This document shows, piece by piece, positions 19,651 through 28,491 of a DNA stretch of 64,000 nt. Position 1 is the first letter of the stretch, and every line of letters starts with the position of its first letter. This stretch comes from DATMQA01 sp035566895 (GTDB taxonomy: Bacteria; Verrucomicrobiota; Verrucomicrobiia; Limisphaerales; UBA8199), in the NCBI GenBank assembly GCA_035566895.1, contig DATMQA010000146.1:4000-67999 (forward strand), written 5' to 3'. The position numbers and the translations under genes are program-made. Under the pieces are notes generated by a model that made no database searches, was not told the origin of the DNA, and saw only the letters and a list, made by a program, of their open reading frames with translations.

Positions 19651-19738
19651 GGAAGGGGATGATGGATTAGTGGATTAATGGATGGTGTCTGAAACCGCCG
19701 GCCTAAGAATTCATTAATCCGCCAGAACCAGTAATTCT

Positions 19739-20665
19739 TCAGAACGCGCCGTGTTCAAGCCGTGAGATGCGCTCTTCCAGGGGAGGATGGTCGGCAAACA
19801 GCGCGAGGAAGCCCCCGCGCGGTCCCGAGATTTTAAGCGCCTGAAAAGAAGGGTGCTGGTGCGCCTCCGCCGCAAGACTCCGAGGATCGTGCAGGCGCTG
19901 CAAAGCACGCAAAGCGCCGATCATGTTTTCGCGCCCAGCCAGGCGCGCCCCGCCGGCATCGGCGCGGAACTCGCGCCAGCGAGAGAACCACGCAACCACG
20001 ATCGCTCCGAAAACCGAGAGAACGGTTTGAAACAACATCACCAGCAGGTACTGCATCCAATAGCCGCCGCCATTGTCGCGGTCATCGCGCGAACGCATGG
20101 CCTGGCTGACCACGAACGCCAGCACGCGCGCCAGGAACATCACAAACGCATTGATGACGCCCTGAAGGAGAGTCATGGTCACCATGTCACCGTTGGCGAC
20201 GTGGGTGATTTCGTGGCCCAGCACGCCTTCGACCTCGCGCGAGCCCATCCGTTGGAGCAGGCCGCTGGAGACCGCGACCAACGCGCGTGATTTGGTCGGG
20301 CCGGTCGCAAAGGCGTTCACCTCGGGTGAGTCATAGATGCCGACTTCGGGCAACTTCGGGAGGCTGGCGGCGCGGGCCAGGCCGTGAACGATTTCGACCA
20401 GTTGGCGGAGCGTCGGATCGGTTGTGTCAGGCGGGATAACTTTGACACCCATCATCCACTTGGCCATCACCCGCGAGAGGGCCAGGGAAATAAACGCGCC
20501 GCCAAAGCCCCAAATCAAACAGAAGAGAGCCAACCCTCCCAGGCCGCCTTGCGGGAAATAATACTGCACATGCAGCAAGGCAAGAATGATGGTGATGGTG
20601 AGCACCACCAGAATGTTCACGATGGTGAACAGGAAAATGCGTTTTGCGAATTGAGCGAATTTCAT
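19739..20665 (-). CDS. htpX: HtpX-type membrane zinc metalloprotease (M48)
   Basis: 308 residues. Two N-terminal transmembrane helices (VNILVVLTITIILALL and GLALFCLIWGFGGAFISLAL) are followed by the zinc motif HEITHVANGD, two further hydrophobic segments, and the third ligand region EFRADAGGARLAG. Length and order match E. coli HtpX, a stress-induced quality-control protease that degrades misfolded inner-membrane proteins alongside FtsH. The ATG at 20665 faces the divergently transcribed DinB gene. It converges with the AAA ATPase gene; the 88-base gap between their ends holds only imperfect GGATTA repeats. Confidence 0.96.
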   Translation of the reverse strand: MKFAQFAKRIFLFTIVNILVVLTITIILALLHVQYYFPQGGLGGLALFCLIWGFGGAFISLALSRVMAKWMMGVKVIPPDTTDPTLRQLVEIVHGLARAASLPKLPEVGIYDSPEVNAFATGPTKSRALVAVSSGLLQRMGSREVEGVLGHEITHVANGDMVTMTLLQGVINAFVMFLARVLAFVVSQAMRSRDDRDNGGGYWMQYLLVMLFQTVLSVFGAIVVAWFSRWREFRADAGGARLAGRENMIGALRALQRLHDPRSLAAEAHQHPSFQALKISGPRGGFLALFADHPPLEERISRLEHGAF

Positions 20666-20835
20666 ACCCGTCCACTAGCATAGCAATTAATGAAGGATTT
20701 GCAAATTCCCGGTAAAAATGCAGAAATGGAATGCGGGGCGCTTGGAGCGATGGGCCTGGGCATTGCGAAAATTTGCGCTTGTCCCGCCCCCCGTGGTGGA
20801 TTAGTTTCCGCCCCACACTGAAAAAACCAAATCGT

Positions 20836-21441
20836 ATGAAAAGACTATTCCTCGCATTGAGCTTAACTGTGTTGGTGAGCCCGGTTCTCAGGGCGCAGAA
20901 CTTAACTCCGGAGGAGCGCGGCAAGGCCGTGAAGTACCTCGAGAAAACTCGCGCCGGGGTGCTGGAAGCGACCAAGGGTCTGTCGCAAGCGCAGTGGGAC
21001 TTCAAACCCGGTCCGGACCGCTGGTCGGTGGCCGAGGTGACCGAGCACATCGCCGCGGCCGAAGACTTCCTGATGGACATGGTCCACGAGAAGGTGATGA
21101 AAGCCCCGGCGCGCGCCGACGGCGAGGACGTGAAGGCGATCGACGAATTCGTCCTGCAGGCGATCCCCGACCGTAGCCACAAGGTGCAGGCTCCCGAACC
21201 CCTGCGCCCGACCAACCGCTTTGGCTCGCCCAAAGACAGCTTGAAACATTTCCGGGAAAGCCGCGCCAAGACCATCGCCTTCCTGAAATCGACCAAAGAC
21301 CTGCGCCAGCACGCGACAGACAGCCCGATGGGCAAAAAGCTGGACGGGTATGAGTGGGTCCTCCTCGTCGCGGCGCACAGCGAGCGCCACACCAAACAAA
21401 TCGAAGAGGTGAAGGCGGACCCGGGCTTCCCCAAGAAATAG
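20836..21441 (+). CDS. Exported DinB/YfiT-like four-helix protein
   Basis: 201 residues from the ATG at 20836, which begins a signal peptide (MKRLFLALSLTVLVSPVLRA, cleavage before QN). The mature part is a DinB-like four-helix bundle: LSQAQWDFKPGPDRWSVAEV is the classic DinB N-terminal pattern, and histidines in VTEHIAAAEDF and AAHSERHTKQ supply the metal-binding triad. DinB-superfamily proteins include metal-dependent thiol transferases; the substrate here is unknown. Upstream frames in the same phase carry no extra domain and are excluded. Confidence 0.9.
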   Translation: MKRLFLALSLTVLVSPVLRAQNLTPEERGKAVKYLEKTRAGVLEATKGLSQAQWDFKPGPDRWSVAEVTEHIAAAEDFLMDMVHEKVMKAPARADGEDVKAIDEFVLQAIPDRSHKVQAPEPLRPTNRFGSPKDSLKHFRESRAKTIAFLKSTKDLRQHATDSPMGKKLDGYEWVLLVAAHSERHTKQIEEVKADPGFPKK

Positions 21442-21758
21442 CCACTCAAGCAGCAGGAGTGGGGACCGCCGCAAGCTGATTTGGCGCGGAAGCCACTCGG
21501 CAACTGTACGGTAGATGGTGGTAGGGGGTGGTAACCGCTGGTAGGCGGTGAAAGGTTCCGGAGCCTGAAGCGTCAAAATGCTTGGCGAGCGAGCGCAGGA
21601 AGCACAATGGCTTTCGGCCTCCAACTATCAACTCTGTGGCCATTTTACGCCATGGCGGGAGGCAACGAATTCCGTTAGCATCTGCCCGATATGACTCTTG
21701 ACAGCCGCTCTATTCGGGAACGGGGAATCCAATGCTCCCTCTCCGGGAGAATTAATCT
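21442..21758. other. Intergenic region before the ricin-type lectin gene
   Basis: No gene seen. Near 21510-21550 there is a GGTAG/GGTGG-rich microrepeat tract. A TTGACA hexamer occurs about 60 bases before the downstream ATG, but I find no matching -10 box at standard spacing, so I do not call a promoter. Confidence 0.4.
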
Positions 21759-22313
21759 ATGAAAAAATCAAAATGGTATCTGATCGGCTTGGCGTTTCTT
21801 CTCGGTGGCGCTTGGGTCTTTGCCGACGGCGCAACGGTCAAGCCCGACAGTACGCACGGTCTGGAAGCAACCACCTGCCAGATTCGTAACGTGAAACACC
21901 AGGAGCTGTTGCGGCCGCGGGATGCGAACAACGCCAACGGCACGCCGATTGTCTTGTACCCGGCTCAACCCTGGAAATGCATGACCTGGAAAATCCAGCC
22001 GGCCGGCGAGTCGGCGTTTCTCCTCAGGAATCTCTTCACCGCCAAGACGTTTTCTGCCGCTGCGGATGCCAGCGCACTTCAACAGCCGGTCACCCAAGTG
22101 CCGCTGGCGAAGGACGGCGAGGGGGCGCCGAAATGGCAGCTCGCCCGTTTGGAAGACGGCAGTTATAAGATCATCGACAGCAAGTCCGGCAAAGCGCTGA
22201 CGGCGCTGAAAGAGGCGGGTTCATCGCTCAAGATTATTGTGGCGGCGTGGGAGAACAAGGCCGAGCAGAAATGGGAGCTGTTGCCGATTGATCCCAAGGA
22301 ACTGACGATGTGA
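21759..22313 (+). CDS. Exported ricin-type beta-trefoil (RICIN-like) protein
   Basis: 184 residues. The signal peptide (MKKSKWYLIGLAFLLGGAWV, cleavage near FADG) follows GGGAG about 9 bases upstream. The mature part shows beta-trefoil style repeats: QIRNVKHQELLRPRDANNAN, FTAKTFSAAADAS and SYKIIDSKSGKALTAL, each followed by a W (CMTWKIQPAG, KWQLARL, EQKWELLP), as in RICIN_B_lectin_2 domains. Likely a periplasmic or secreted carbohydrate-binding protein. It lies directly upstream of a GH127-like glycosidase on the same strand, which suggests a shared polysaccharide target. Confidence 0.82.
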   Translation: MKKSKWYLIGLAFLLGGAWVFADGATVKPDSTHGLEATTCQIRNVKHQELLRPRDANNANGTPIVLYPAQPWKCMTWKIQPAGESAFLLRNLFTAKTFSAAADASALQQPVTQVPLAKDGEGAPKWQLARLEDGSYKIIDSKSGKALTALKEAGSSLKIIVAAWENKAEQKWELLPIDPKELTM

Positions 22314-22394
22314 GAGCTATGCACGGCATTAACCCGCAGAGACGCGATAAACGCGGAGCGACACAGCCGCAATCGAGGGGAGAGAATCAGAGTG

Positions 22395-22483
22395 GCATCG
22401 GAGCGCGGCCTTTAGGCTGCAGAAACGCGCAGACGCAATCCATGATTCGTCAATTCTGCAGCCTAAAGGCCGCGCTCCGATGC
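22395..22483. repeat. 30-bp perfect inverted repeat with 29-base loop
   Basis: The arms at 22395-22424 and 22454-22483 (outer end GCATCGGAGCGCGGCC, inner end TAGGCTGCAGAA) are perfectly complementary. The element lies between the lectin stop (22313) and the likely start of the glycosidase (22640), but one reading frame of the glycosidase remains open through it. It has the look of a dispersed palindromic intergenic element; the remainder of 22314-22639 holds nothing else I recognise. Confidence 0.95.
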
Positions 22484-22639
22484 CGCCGCAAATCGCTCGC
22501 GGGCTGCGAACAATTTCGACTATTGCAGTACAGAGGTTCTGCTGCCTTTGTCTTCTCTGTGCTTATCGCGTCTCTGCGGTACATTTGCTTTCGCCACTCG
22601 GGGATCGTTCTCTCCTTCGCGTTCGTGGCACTCGACGTG

Positions 22640-25096
22640 ATGGGGGCGGATAAAGCGTCGGTCGTGGCTCGCCCCGACATTTCACACACGAATCAATTCT
22701 ACATTGGCAATCGTCAGCCGCTGGAACCGAGCCGCTTCATCCCGCTGCCCATGGGCTCGGTGCAAGCGAAAGGCTGGCTGCTGACTTCATTGGAGCGCCA
22801 GCGCGAGGGTCTGTGCGGGCACCTCGGCGAGATCAGCGCGTGGCTCCAAAAGGAGGACAATGCCTGGTTAAGCAAAGACGGCAAAGGCAAATACGGCTGG
22901 GAAGAAGTGCCCTACTGGCTCAAGGGTTACGTCCAGCTTGCCTATCTTTTCAATGATCCGAAAATGATTGCGGAAAGCCGGACGTGGCTGGAAGGGGCGC
23001 TCAACAGCCAGCGTGCGGATGGGGATTTCGGGCCCGACCAGCGATTCGAGGATGGTTCCCGGGATTTCTGGGCGAACATGCTGATGTTATTCTGCTTGCA
23101 GACTTATCATGAGCAGTCCCACGACCCCCGCGTGCTGGAGGTGATGACGAAGTATTTCAAATTCCAGCTCGGGGTGCCGGACCAGAAATTTCTGACGCAT
23201 TACTGGCAGAAAATGCGCGGCGGCGACAATCTTTACAGTGTCTATTGGCTCTACAACCGCGCGGGCGAGCCGATGCTGTTGCAGCTCGCCGAAAAACTTC
23301 ATCGCTGCACGGCCAATTGGGAATTGAAGAACGACCTGCCCAACTGGCACAACGTCAACATCGCACAATGCTTCCGCGAGCCGGCCACCCATTACCTGCA
23401 GACCCACAACGAGGCCGAACTGCAAGCAGCGTATGACGACTTCCATGAGGTGCGCAAACGCTACGGCCAGGTGCCGGGCGGCATGTTCGGCGGTGACGAA
23501 AACTGCCGCCCGGGCTATTCGGACCCGCGCCAGGCCATCGAGACCTGCGGTATGGTGGAACAGATGCTGTCGGACGAACTGCTGATGCAAATCAGCGGGG
23601 ACCCTTTTTGGGCCGATCACTGCGAAGACGTCGCATTCAATTCCTATCCCGCCGCGGTGCTGCCGGACTTGCGGGCCTTGCGCTATCTCACCGCGCCGAA
23701 CATGGCCGTGAGCGACGCCAAAAACCACGCGCCGGGCCTTCAGAACAGCGGGCCGTTTTTGATGATGAACCCGTTCAGCTCGCGCTGCTGCCAGCACAAC
23801 CATTCCATGGGCTGGCCCTATTTCACCAAGCATCTCTGGCTGGCCACCCCTGACAACGGTCTGTGCGCCGCCGTGCTGAGTGCCGGCGCCGTTTCGGCCC
23901 AGGTCGGCGACGGCACGCGTGTGCGCGTCGAAGAGGAGACACATTATCCCTTTGAAGAAGCGATTCATTTCACGCTGCACACGGAGAAGCCGGTGACCTT
24001 TCCGCTCTACCTGCGGGTACCGTCCTGGTGCAAATCGGCCTCCGTTTCGGTGAATGGCCAGAAACTGTCGCTCACTCCGGAAGCGGGCAAATATGTTCGG
24101 CTCGAGCGCGAGTGGAAGAATGAGGATGCGGTGGAGCTGGCGGTGCCGATGGAGATTTCGATGCAGCGCTGGAGGGCCAACCATGACAGCGTGAGCGTCA
24201 ATTACGGGCCACTGACGTTTTCGCTGAAGATAGGTGAACGTTACGAACGGCGTGACAGCTCGAAGACGGCGATCGGGGATTCGGCCTGGCAGAAGCAGGC
24301 CGACCGGTCCAAGTGGCCGTCCTTTGAGATTTACCCGACCACGCCCTGGAACTACGGCCTGGTGCTGGATGAGACTCATCCCGAGAAGTCCTTCACCATG
24401 ACCAGGCGCGCCTGGCCCAAGGACGATTTTCCGTTCACCCCGGACAGTGCACCGATTGAACTCAGGGCCAAAGCCAAGTCAATTCCCCAATGGACCCTGG
24501 ACCGGTATGGCCTGTCTGCAACGCTGCAGCAAAGCCCGGCCGTCAGCGATCAACCGATCCAGGACGTGACCCTCATTCCCATGGGTGCCGCGCGGCTGCG
24601 CATCGCCGCATTCCCAACCATCGGCGCCGCGCCCGCCGCGCACCAATGGAACGAACCGTCCGCCGCCATAAGAAAACCGTTGTACCGAGCGAGCGCGTCG
24701 CATTGCTTTTCCAGCGACACGGTCGAGGCGTTGAGCGATGGGATTGAACCCCAAAGTTCGAGCGACCAGGGAATTCCTCGATTCACCTGGTGGGATCATC
24801 GCGGCACGACCGAATGGGTGCAATACAGTTTCGATACGCCAAGGAGGGTTTCGAGCGCCCAAGTGTATTGGTTTGATGACACCGGCGCCGGCCAGTGCCG
24901 CGTGCCCGCGTCCTGGCGGCTACTGTATCAGGCAGACGGCGTTTGGAAACCGGTGGAAATGACAGCCGGCTTCGGAGTCAAGAAGGACGGCTGGAATAAC
25001 GTGGAGTTCCCAACGGTCGAAACGGATGCATTGCGCCTCGAGGTTCAACTTCAGCCCCGGTTCTCCGGCGGCATCCTGGAGTGGAAGATCAAGTAG
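22640..25096 (+). CDS. GH127-like (DUF1680) glycoside hydrolase with C-terminal discoidin-like domain
   Basis: 818 residues from the ATG at 22640 (MGADKASVVARPDI). The open frame continues 110 codons upstream to a GTG overlapping the lectin stop, through a perfect inverted repeat, so the true start is uncertain; a hydrophobic stretch just before 22640 (GIVLSFAFVALDV) could belong to a signal peptide started further upstream. The barrel carries FIPLPMGSVQAKGWL, AIETCGMVEQML (catalytic-type Glu) and SSRCCQHNHSMGW (Cys pair equivalent to the GH127 nucleophile region). The C-terminal ~130 residues (FTWWDHRGTTEWVQYSFD ... SSAQVYWFDD) form a galactose-binding/discoidin-like sandwich. It probably acts with the lectin just upstream. 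Confidence 0.87.
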   Translation: MGADKASVVARPDISHTNQFYIGNRQPLEPSRFIPLPMGSVQAKGWLLTSLERQREGLCGHLGEISAWLQKEDNAWLSKDGKGKYGWEEVPYWLKGYVQLAYLFNDPKMIAESRTWLEGALNSQRADGDFGPDQRFEDGSRDFWANMLMLFCLQTYHEQSHDPRVLEVMTKYFKFQLGVPDQKFLTHYWQKMRGGDNLYSVYWLYNRAGEPMLLQLAEKLHRCTANWELKNDLPNWHNVNIAQCFREPATHYLQTHNEAELQAAYDDFHEVRKRYGQVPGGMFGGDENCRPGYSDPRQAIETCGMVEQMLSDELLMQISGDPFWADHCEDVAFNSYPAAVLPDLRALRYLTAPNMAVSDAKNHAPGLQNSGPFLMMNPFSSRCCQHNHSMGWPYFTKHLWLATPDNGLCAAVLSAGAVSAQVGDGTRVRVEEETHYPFEEAIHFTLHTEKPVTFPLYLRVPSWCKSASVSVNGQKLSLTPEAGKYVRLEREWKNEDAVELAVPMEISMQRWRANHDSVSVNYGPLTFSLKIGERYERRDSSKTAIGDSAWQKQADRSKWPSFEIYPTTPWNYGLVLDETHPEKSFTMTRRAWPKDDFPFTPDSAPIELRAKAKSIPQWTLDRYGLSATLQQSPAVSDQPIQDVTLIPMGAARLRIAAFPTIGAAPAAHQWNEPSAAIRKPLYRASASHCFSSDTVEALSDGIEPQSSSDQGIPRFTWWDHRGTTEWVQYSFDTPRRVSSAQVYWFDDTGAGQCRVPASWRLLYQADGVWKPVEMTAGFGVKKDGWNNVEFPTVETDALRLEVQLQPRFSGGILEWKIK

Positions 25097-25105
25097 GCCT
25101 GGACC

Positions 25106-25390
25106 TCAGTCGATCAGCGCATCCAGGTCACCCAACGGCCGCGTAAAAGTGGCTTCAGCGGGCGTGACGACGAGGGCGTTGGCCGAGCGGTGAATACTTT
25201 TGGAGACGGCAGCGAAAGGGAGGCTCACGACGAAAAATACGCTGCCAAAAACCGTGACGACAAAGCAGGCGGGGCGCACCAGGACCGTGTCCACAACAAT
25301 CGACCCTGGATCGGCGCCGGCAAAAGCGGAGGAGGTGCCGGCCAGGCCAACGGCCAAGGCGCAAATAACGCTCAATGATTTTCTTTTCAT
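25106..25390 (-). CDS. Small exported protein with FTRPLGD motif, 94 residues
   Basis: The ATG at 25390 is preceded by AAAGGA at an ideal distance, and the frame starts with a signal peptide (MKRKSLSVICALAVGLAGTS, cleavage near AFAGA). The mature protein has one strongly hydrophobic helix (ACFVVTVFGSVFFVVSLPFA) and a C-terminal ATFTRPLGDLD. Similar short proteins in Gammaproteobacteria are often labelled multidrug transporter without evidence. The function is unknown; it may be a small inner-membrane or periplasmic protein. Confidence 0.8.
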   Translation of the reverse strand: MKRKSLSVICALAVGLAGTSSAFAGADPGSIVVDTVLVRPACFVVTVFGSVFFVVSLPFAAVSKSIHRSANALVVTPAEATFTRPLGDLDALID

Positions 25391-25471
25391 GTGGGTCCTT
25401 TGTGGCTGCATGGTTCGGTGTTCGTCGGAACAGTCGTCAGCATAACCCGTTAGTGGGCCATATGGCAACTA

Positions 25472-26797
25472 TCAAACAAGCTCCATCAGCGGAAACCGTT
25501 TGCCCAGAACCGGTTCGCTGCGGGCTTTGAGCCAGTGTTCCAGCACGGTGGCATAGACTGAGCGGAAATCGACGTTGTACTTCAAATCTCCCTGGAACAA
25601 ATCATCAAGGCTGGGATAGCGGCCCAACAGGCCGGCTTTGACCTTTTCGCCGATAACGAACATGGGCGCCGCGGCGCCGTGGTCGGTTCCGCCGTTGGCG
25701 TTCTCGGCGAGGCGGCGACCGAATTCGCTGAAAGTCATCAGCAGCACACGGCCCAGGTTGCCCTGGGCTTGCAGGTCCTGGACAAAGGCCTTGACGGAAT
25801 CGCCGAGGTCTTTGAGCAGGCGTTCCTGAGCGCCGGCCTGGTTGGTGTGCGTGTCATAGCCGCCCTGGGAGACATACAAGACGCGGGTGGGCAGTCCACC
25901 TCCGATGAGTTTCGCGACCAGTTTCAATGAATTGCCGAGCTGGGAGGCCGGGTAGGTGGCATGGTTGTCACTTCGGCTGGCAATCGCCCGGATGGTATCC
26001 GAACTTACTTGGGCATCCAGGGCCGTGCGCTCGAGAAAATCGAGAGCCGAACCGCTGTGCTTCATCGTGCCGTGAATGGCCCCAATGCTGCCGCCGGAAT
26101 CTTCAACCATGCTATCCTCCGGCTGGTTGAGTTTGCGGAAGGATTCTTCGGTCTCGCGCGCCTCGATGGGGCCGCTGCGCCCGGACGGAATGAAGCGATA
26201 ATTTTGCGGGGTTTCAAGGCTGATGCCGGTGGGCGTTTTGGCCGCAAAGGCCTGCGGCATTTGGCGCCCGATGCTCACCCCCACCATCGGGTCGCACCCC
26301 GCGCACGCATTATCGAAATATCGGCCCAACCAGCCGTAGGATTCGATTTCATTGGCGCCGCTGGCCGTCTGCCAAATCTCGGTCGAACGGAAATGGGAGC
26401 GGTTCGGGTTGGGATAGCCGACGCCTTGAATGACGGCGAGCCGGCCGGCGTCGTAGAGGTCCTTAAAACCGGCCAAACCCGGGTGCAGGCCCAATTCATC
26501 GTTGAGTTTAAGGACCTTGCTTTCGGACAAGCCGATGCGCGGCCGGGCCCGATGGTAAGAATCATTGGCAAAGGGCACGACCGTATTGAGGCCGTCATTA
26601 CCACCGGCCATTTGCAACACCACGAGGATGGTCCCATCACGACCCGTGGCCGCCTGGGTGGCCTTGTCGGCCGCCTCGGCATGCAAGGCAGAGAACGTGT
26701 TCGCCAGAAAGGTGGGGACGGTCCAGGACACGGCGCCGCCCAGCACGGTGGCACGGAGGAATTCGCGCCGGGTTTGAAAAGTGAACTTAGGGAGCAT
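25472..26797 (-). CDS. DUF1501 protein with twin-arginine signal
   Basis: 441 residues. The N-terminus is a Tat signal (TRREFLRATVLGGAVSW), so the protein is exported folded. The DUF1501 core is visible: TILVVLQMAGGNDGLNTVVP, DELGLHPGLAGFKDLYDAG, GYPNPNRSHFRSTEIWQ and a C-terminal TFSEFGRRLAENANGGTDHG, the alkaline-phosphatase-superfamily-like Asp/His cluster. The family is abundant in Planctomycetota and Verrucomicrobiota and is almost always next to a DUF1800 gene, as here. Substrate unknown; a periplasmic sulfatase-fold hydrolase role is plausible. Confidence 0.95.
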   Translation of the reverse strand: MLPKFTFQTRREFLRATVLGGAVSWTVPTFLANTFSALHAEAADKATQAATGRDGTILVVLQMAGGNDGLNTVVPFANDSYHRARPRIGLSESKVLKLNDELGLHPGLAGFKDLYDAGRLAVIQGVGYPNPNRSHFRSTEIWQTASGANEIESYGWLGRYFDNACAGCDPMVGVSIGRQMPQAFAAKTPTGISLETPQNYRFIPSGRSGPIEARETEESFRKLNQPEDSMVEDSGGSIGAIHGTMKHSGSALDFLERTALDAQVSSDTIRAIASRSDNHATYPASQLGNSLKLVAKLIGGGLPTRVLYVSQGGYDTHTNQAGAQERLLKDLGDSVKAFVQDLQAQGNLGRVLLMTFSEFGRRLAENANGGTDHGAAAPMFVIGEKVKAGLLGRYPSLDDLFQGDLKYNVDFRSVYATVLEHWLKARSEPVLGKRFPLMELV

Positions 26798-26808
26798 ACC
26801 AGTGGTCG

Positions 26809-26893
26809 GTAATCAGTAGTCAGTAACCAGTAATCAGTAGTCAGTAATCAGTAGTCAGTAATCAGTAGTCAGTAATCAGTAGTCAGTAATCAG
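26809..26893. repeat. 14-bp tandem repeat between DUF1501 and DUF1800 genes
   Basis: The unit CAGTAATCAGTAGT is repeated about five to six times, with one shortened copy near 26821-26827. The array fills the whole intergenic gap, and its last bases (26890-26892) form the TGA stop codon of the DUF1800 gene on the minus strand. There are no unique spacers, so it is not a CRISPR. Confidence 0.95.
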
Positions 26894-28365
26894 GTGAGTT
26901 GGTATTCGGGCGTGCTCATGACCAGACGGATCGCGTTGCGGAGAGCGTCGTCATCCAGCTCCGGGTGTTCGGCCAGGTAGTCGCGCAAAACTCCCTCCTG
27001 CCGGGGTTTGAGTTTGGATTGCAGGAAACGTTTTTCGAGGGCGGCCACCAGCGCCTCTTTATCGGAGCGCTCCTTTTCGGTAAAGAGCTTTTCCACATCC
27101 GCACCTCGGGGCCGCACATTTTGCAGGCGGCGTTCCATGGCCTGGTTCATCTGCGGACGGTTGGCCAAGCCCGCGCCGGCCATCATGGAGAGGTCGCCTT
27201 GGACCAGGGTCGCAGCTTCGTTGTAGCGCGCGAGCAAGGTGCTGGTGGTAATCCAGCTCAAACCGCCGTCCCACCCTTTGACATTGGGTGGGGTGAACAA
27301 ATCCTGGCCCAGGTTGCGGGTCAGGCCAAAGCAAGCCAGCGGCGGGGGCAATTCGCGCTCGAGCATCCGCATGCTGCCCACCAGCCATTGCACCGGGCTT
27401 TTGACCTGGTTGCGAATAACCGAAGACGCGTAAAACTCCTCGCTCAAAAACATCGCCCGCAGCACCGGCTTGAAAGAGTTGCCGGCACCGCGAAAAGTCT
27501 CAACCAGGGCCGCCCCCAGTTCCTCCGAGGGTTCCTCACCGGCGAAGAATTTCCACAGCTTCGCGGTAATGAACCGCGCGGCTTGGGGCTGCGCGACAAT
27601 CAGGTCTAAAAAGTCTTCGCCGTCGAAATTCCCGCGCCGGCTGAAAATGACTTTCTCGCCTTCGTCGTGCCAATAGGGGCGCTCGACGAATTTCTGGGTC
27701 ATCCGGTCGTAGGACCAACCGGTCAGCGCGCGGGCCCCTTCGGTGATATCCTTTTCGGTGTAGTGGCCTTCGCCCAGCGCGAAGAGTTCCATGACTTCAC
27801 GGGCGAAATTCTCGTTGGGATGTTCCTTCCGGCTCTGCGCCTGGTCGAGCCACAACAGCATCGCCGGGTCCTGCCCCACCTCGACCAGGAGGCGCAGCCA
27901 GTTGCCAGTGGCCAGACGCCGGAACAACTCGTTCTGCCGCCACATCAGGTAGGCGTCCCGCACCTTGTCCATGCTGGTGGCGAAGTGCCCGTGCCAAAAC
28001 AGCACCATCTTCTCCTCCAACGGTCGGGGACCGCTGGCCATCCGCTGCAGCCACCAGCGCCGCAGCTCCATCATCCGCTGCCGCTGGGTCTGTTGTTCCT
28101 GCCGCTGGAGCTTCTGCCGCTCCTCGGGCGCGGCCATCCGCGCCGCCCGCAGCCTCTCCCCGCGCTCGGGGTCGGGTTTTGCCCACTCCGGGTCGGAGGC
28201 AGGGTCAGGGACATTTTGGTAATCGACGAAACGGGAGACGGCCGGCTCGGGGCCGAGCGCAGCCAGGGTTTCAATCTCGGCCGGCGTGCCGCCGAACCCC
28301 GCGCGGTTCAACAAATGGGCGGCGGTAGTGAAGTTCCAACGTTGCCTGGCCAGTGGCTGCAGCAT
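26890..28365 (-). CDS. DUF1800 domain protein
   Basis: 491 residues from the ATG at 28365 (MLQPLARQRWNFTTAAHLLN). DUF1800 hallmarks: HLLNRAGFGGTPAEIETL near the N-terminus, MVLFWHGHFATSMDKV, NENFAREVMELFALGEGHYT, ARALTGWSYD and TPPNVKGWDGGLSWITTSTL. No clear signal peptide is visible. It is the upstream partner of the DUF1501 gene; the pair is conserved across many phyla and the function is unknown. The C-terminal region (about 400-490) carries an extra charged helical tail (FTEKERSDKEALVAALEKRF). The stop codon falls inside a 14-bp tandem array. Confidence 0.95.
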   Translation of the reverse strand: MLQPLARQRWNFTTAAHLLNRAGFGGTPAEIETLAALGPEPAVSRFVDYQNVPDPASDPEWAKPDPERGERLRAARMAAPEERQKLQRQEQQTQRQRMMELRRWWLQRMASGPRPLEEKMVLFWHGHFATSMDKVRDAYLMWRQNELFRRLATGNWLRLLVEVGQDPAMLLWLDQAQSRKEHPNENFAREVMELFALGEGHYTEKDITEGARALTGWSYDRMTQKFVERPYWHDEGEKVIFSRRGNFDGEDFLDLIVAQPQAARFITAKLWKFFAGEEPSEELGAALVETFRGAGNSFKPVLRAMFLSEEFYASSVIRNQVKSPVQWLVGSMRMLERELPPPLACFGLTRNLGQDLFTPPNVKGWDGGLSWITTSTLLARYNEAATLVQGDLSMMAGAGLANRPQMNQAMERRLQNVRPRGADVEKLFTEKERSDKEALVAALEKRFLQSKLKPRQEGVLRDYLAEHPELDDDALRNAIRLVMSTPEYQLT

Positions 28366-28491
28366 ACAATCATCATAGACGGCAATCCTAAGCAAAAGGT
28401 TTCGTCATTAAGCCCGAGGAAGAGGAAGATTACATCCGGGTCATTTGCATTTTGCATTTGCCGAGGGAGGGATCTGCGGGTAAATAGCTTT

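Noticed and set aside
19672..19720. 9-bp inverted repeat between the AAA ATPase and htpX genes as a bidirectional terminator
   Set aside because: The loop is 31 bases and the stem is AT-rich and short, so the hairpin is unlikely to be stable.
23087..24379. 430-codon minus-strand frame
   Set aside because: Lies entirely opposite the GH127-like gene, whose catalytic motifs are clear.
26809..26893. Possible short CRISPR
   Set aside because: Repeats are 14 bp and contiguous with no unique spacers; no cas genes are nearby.
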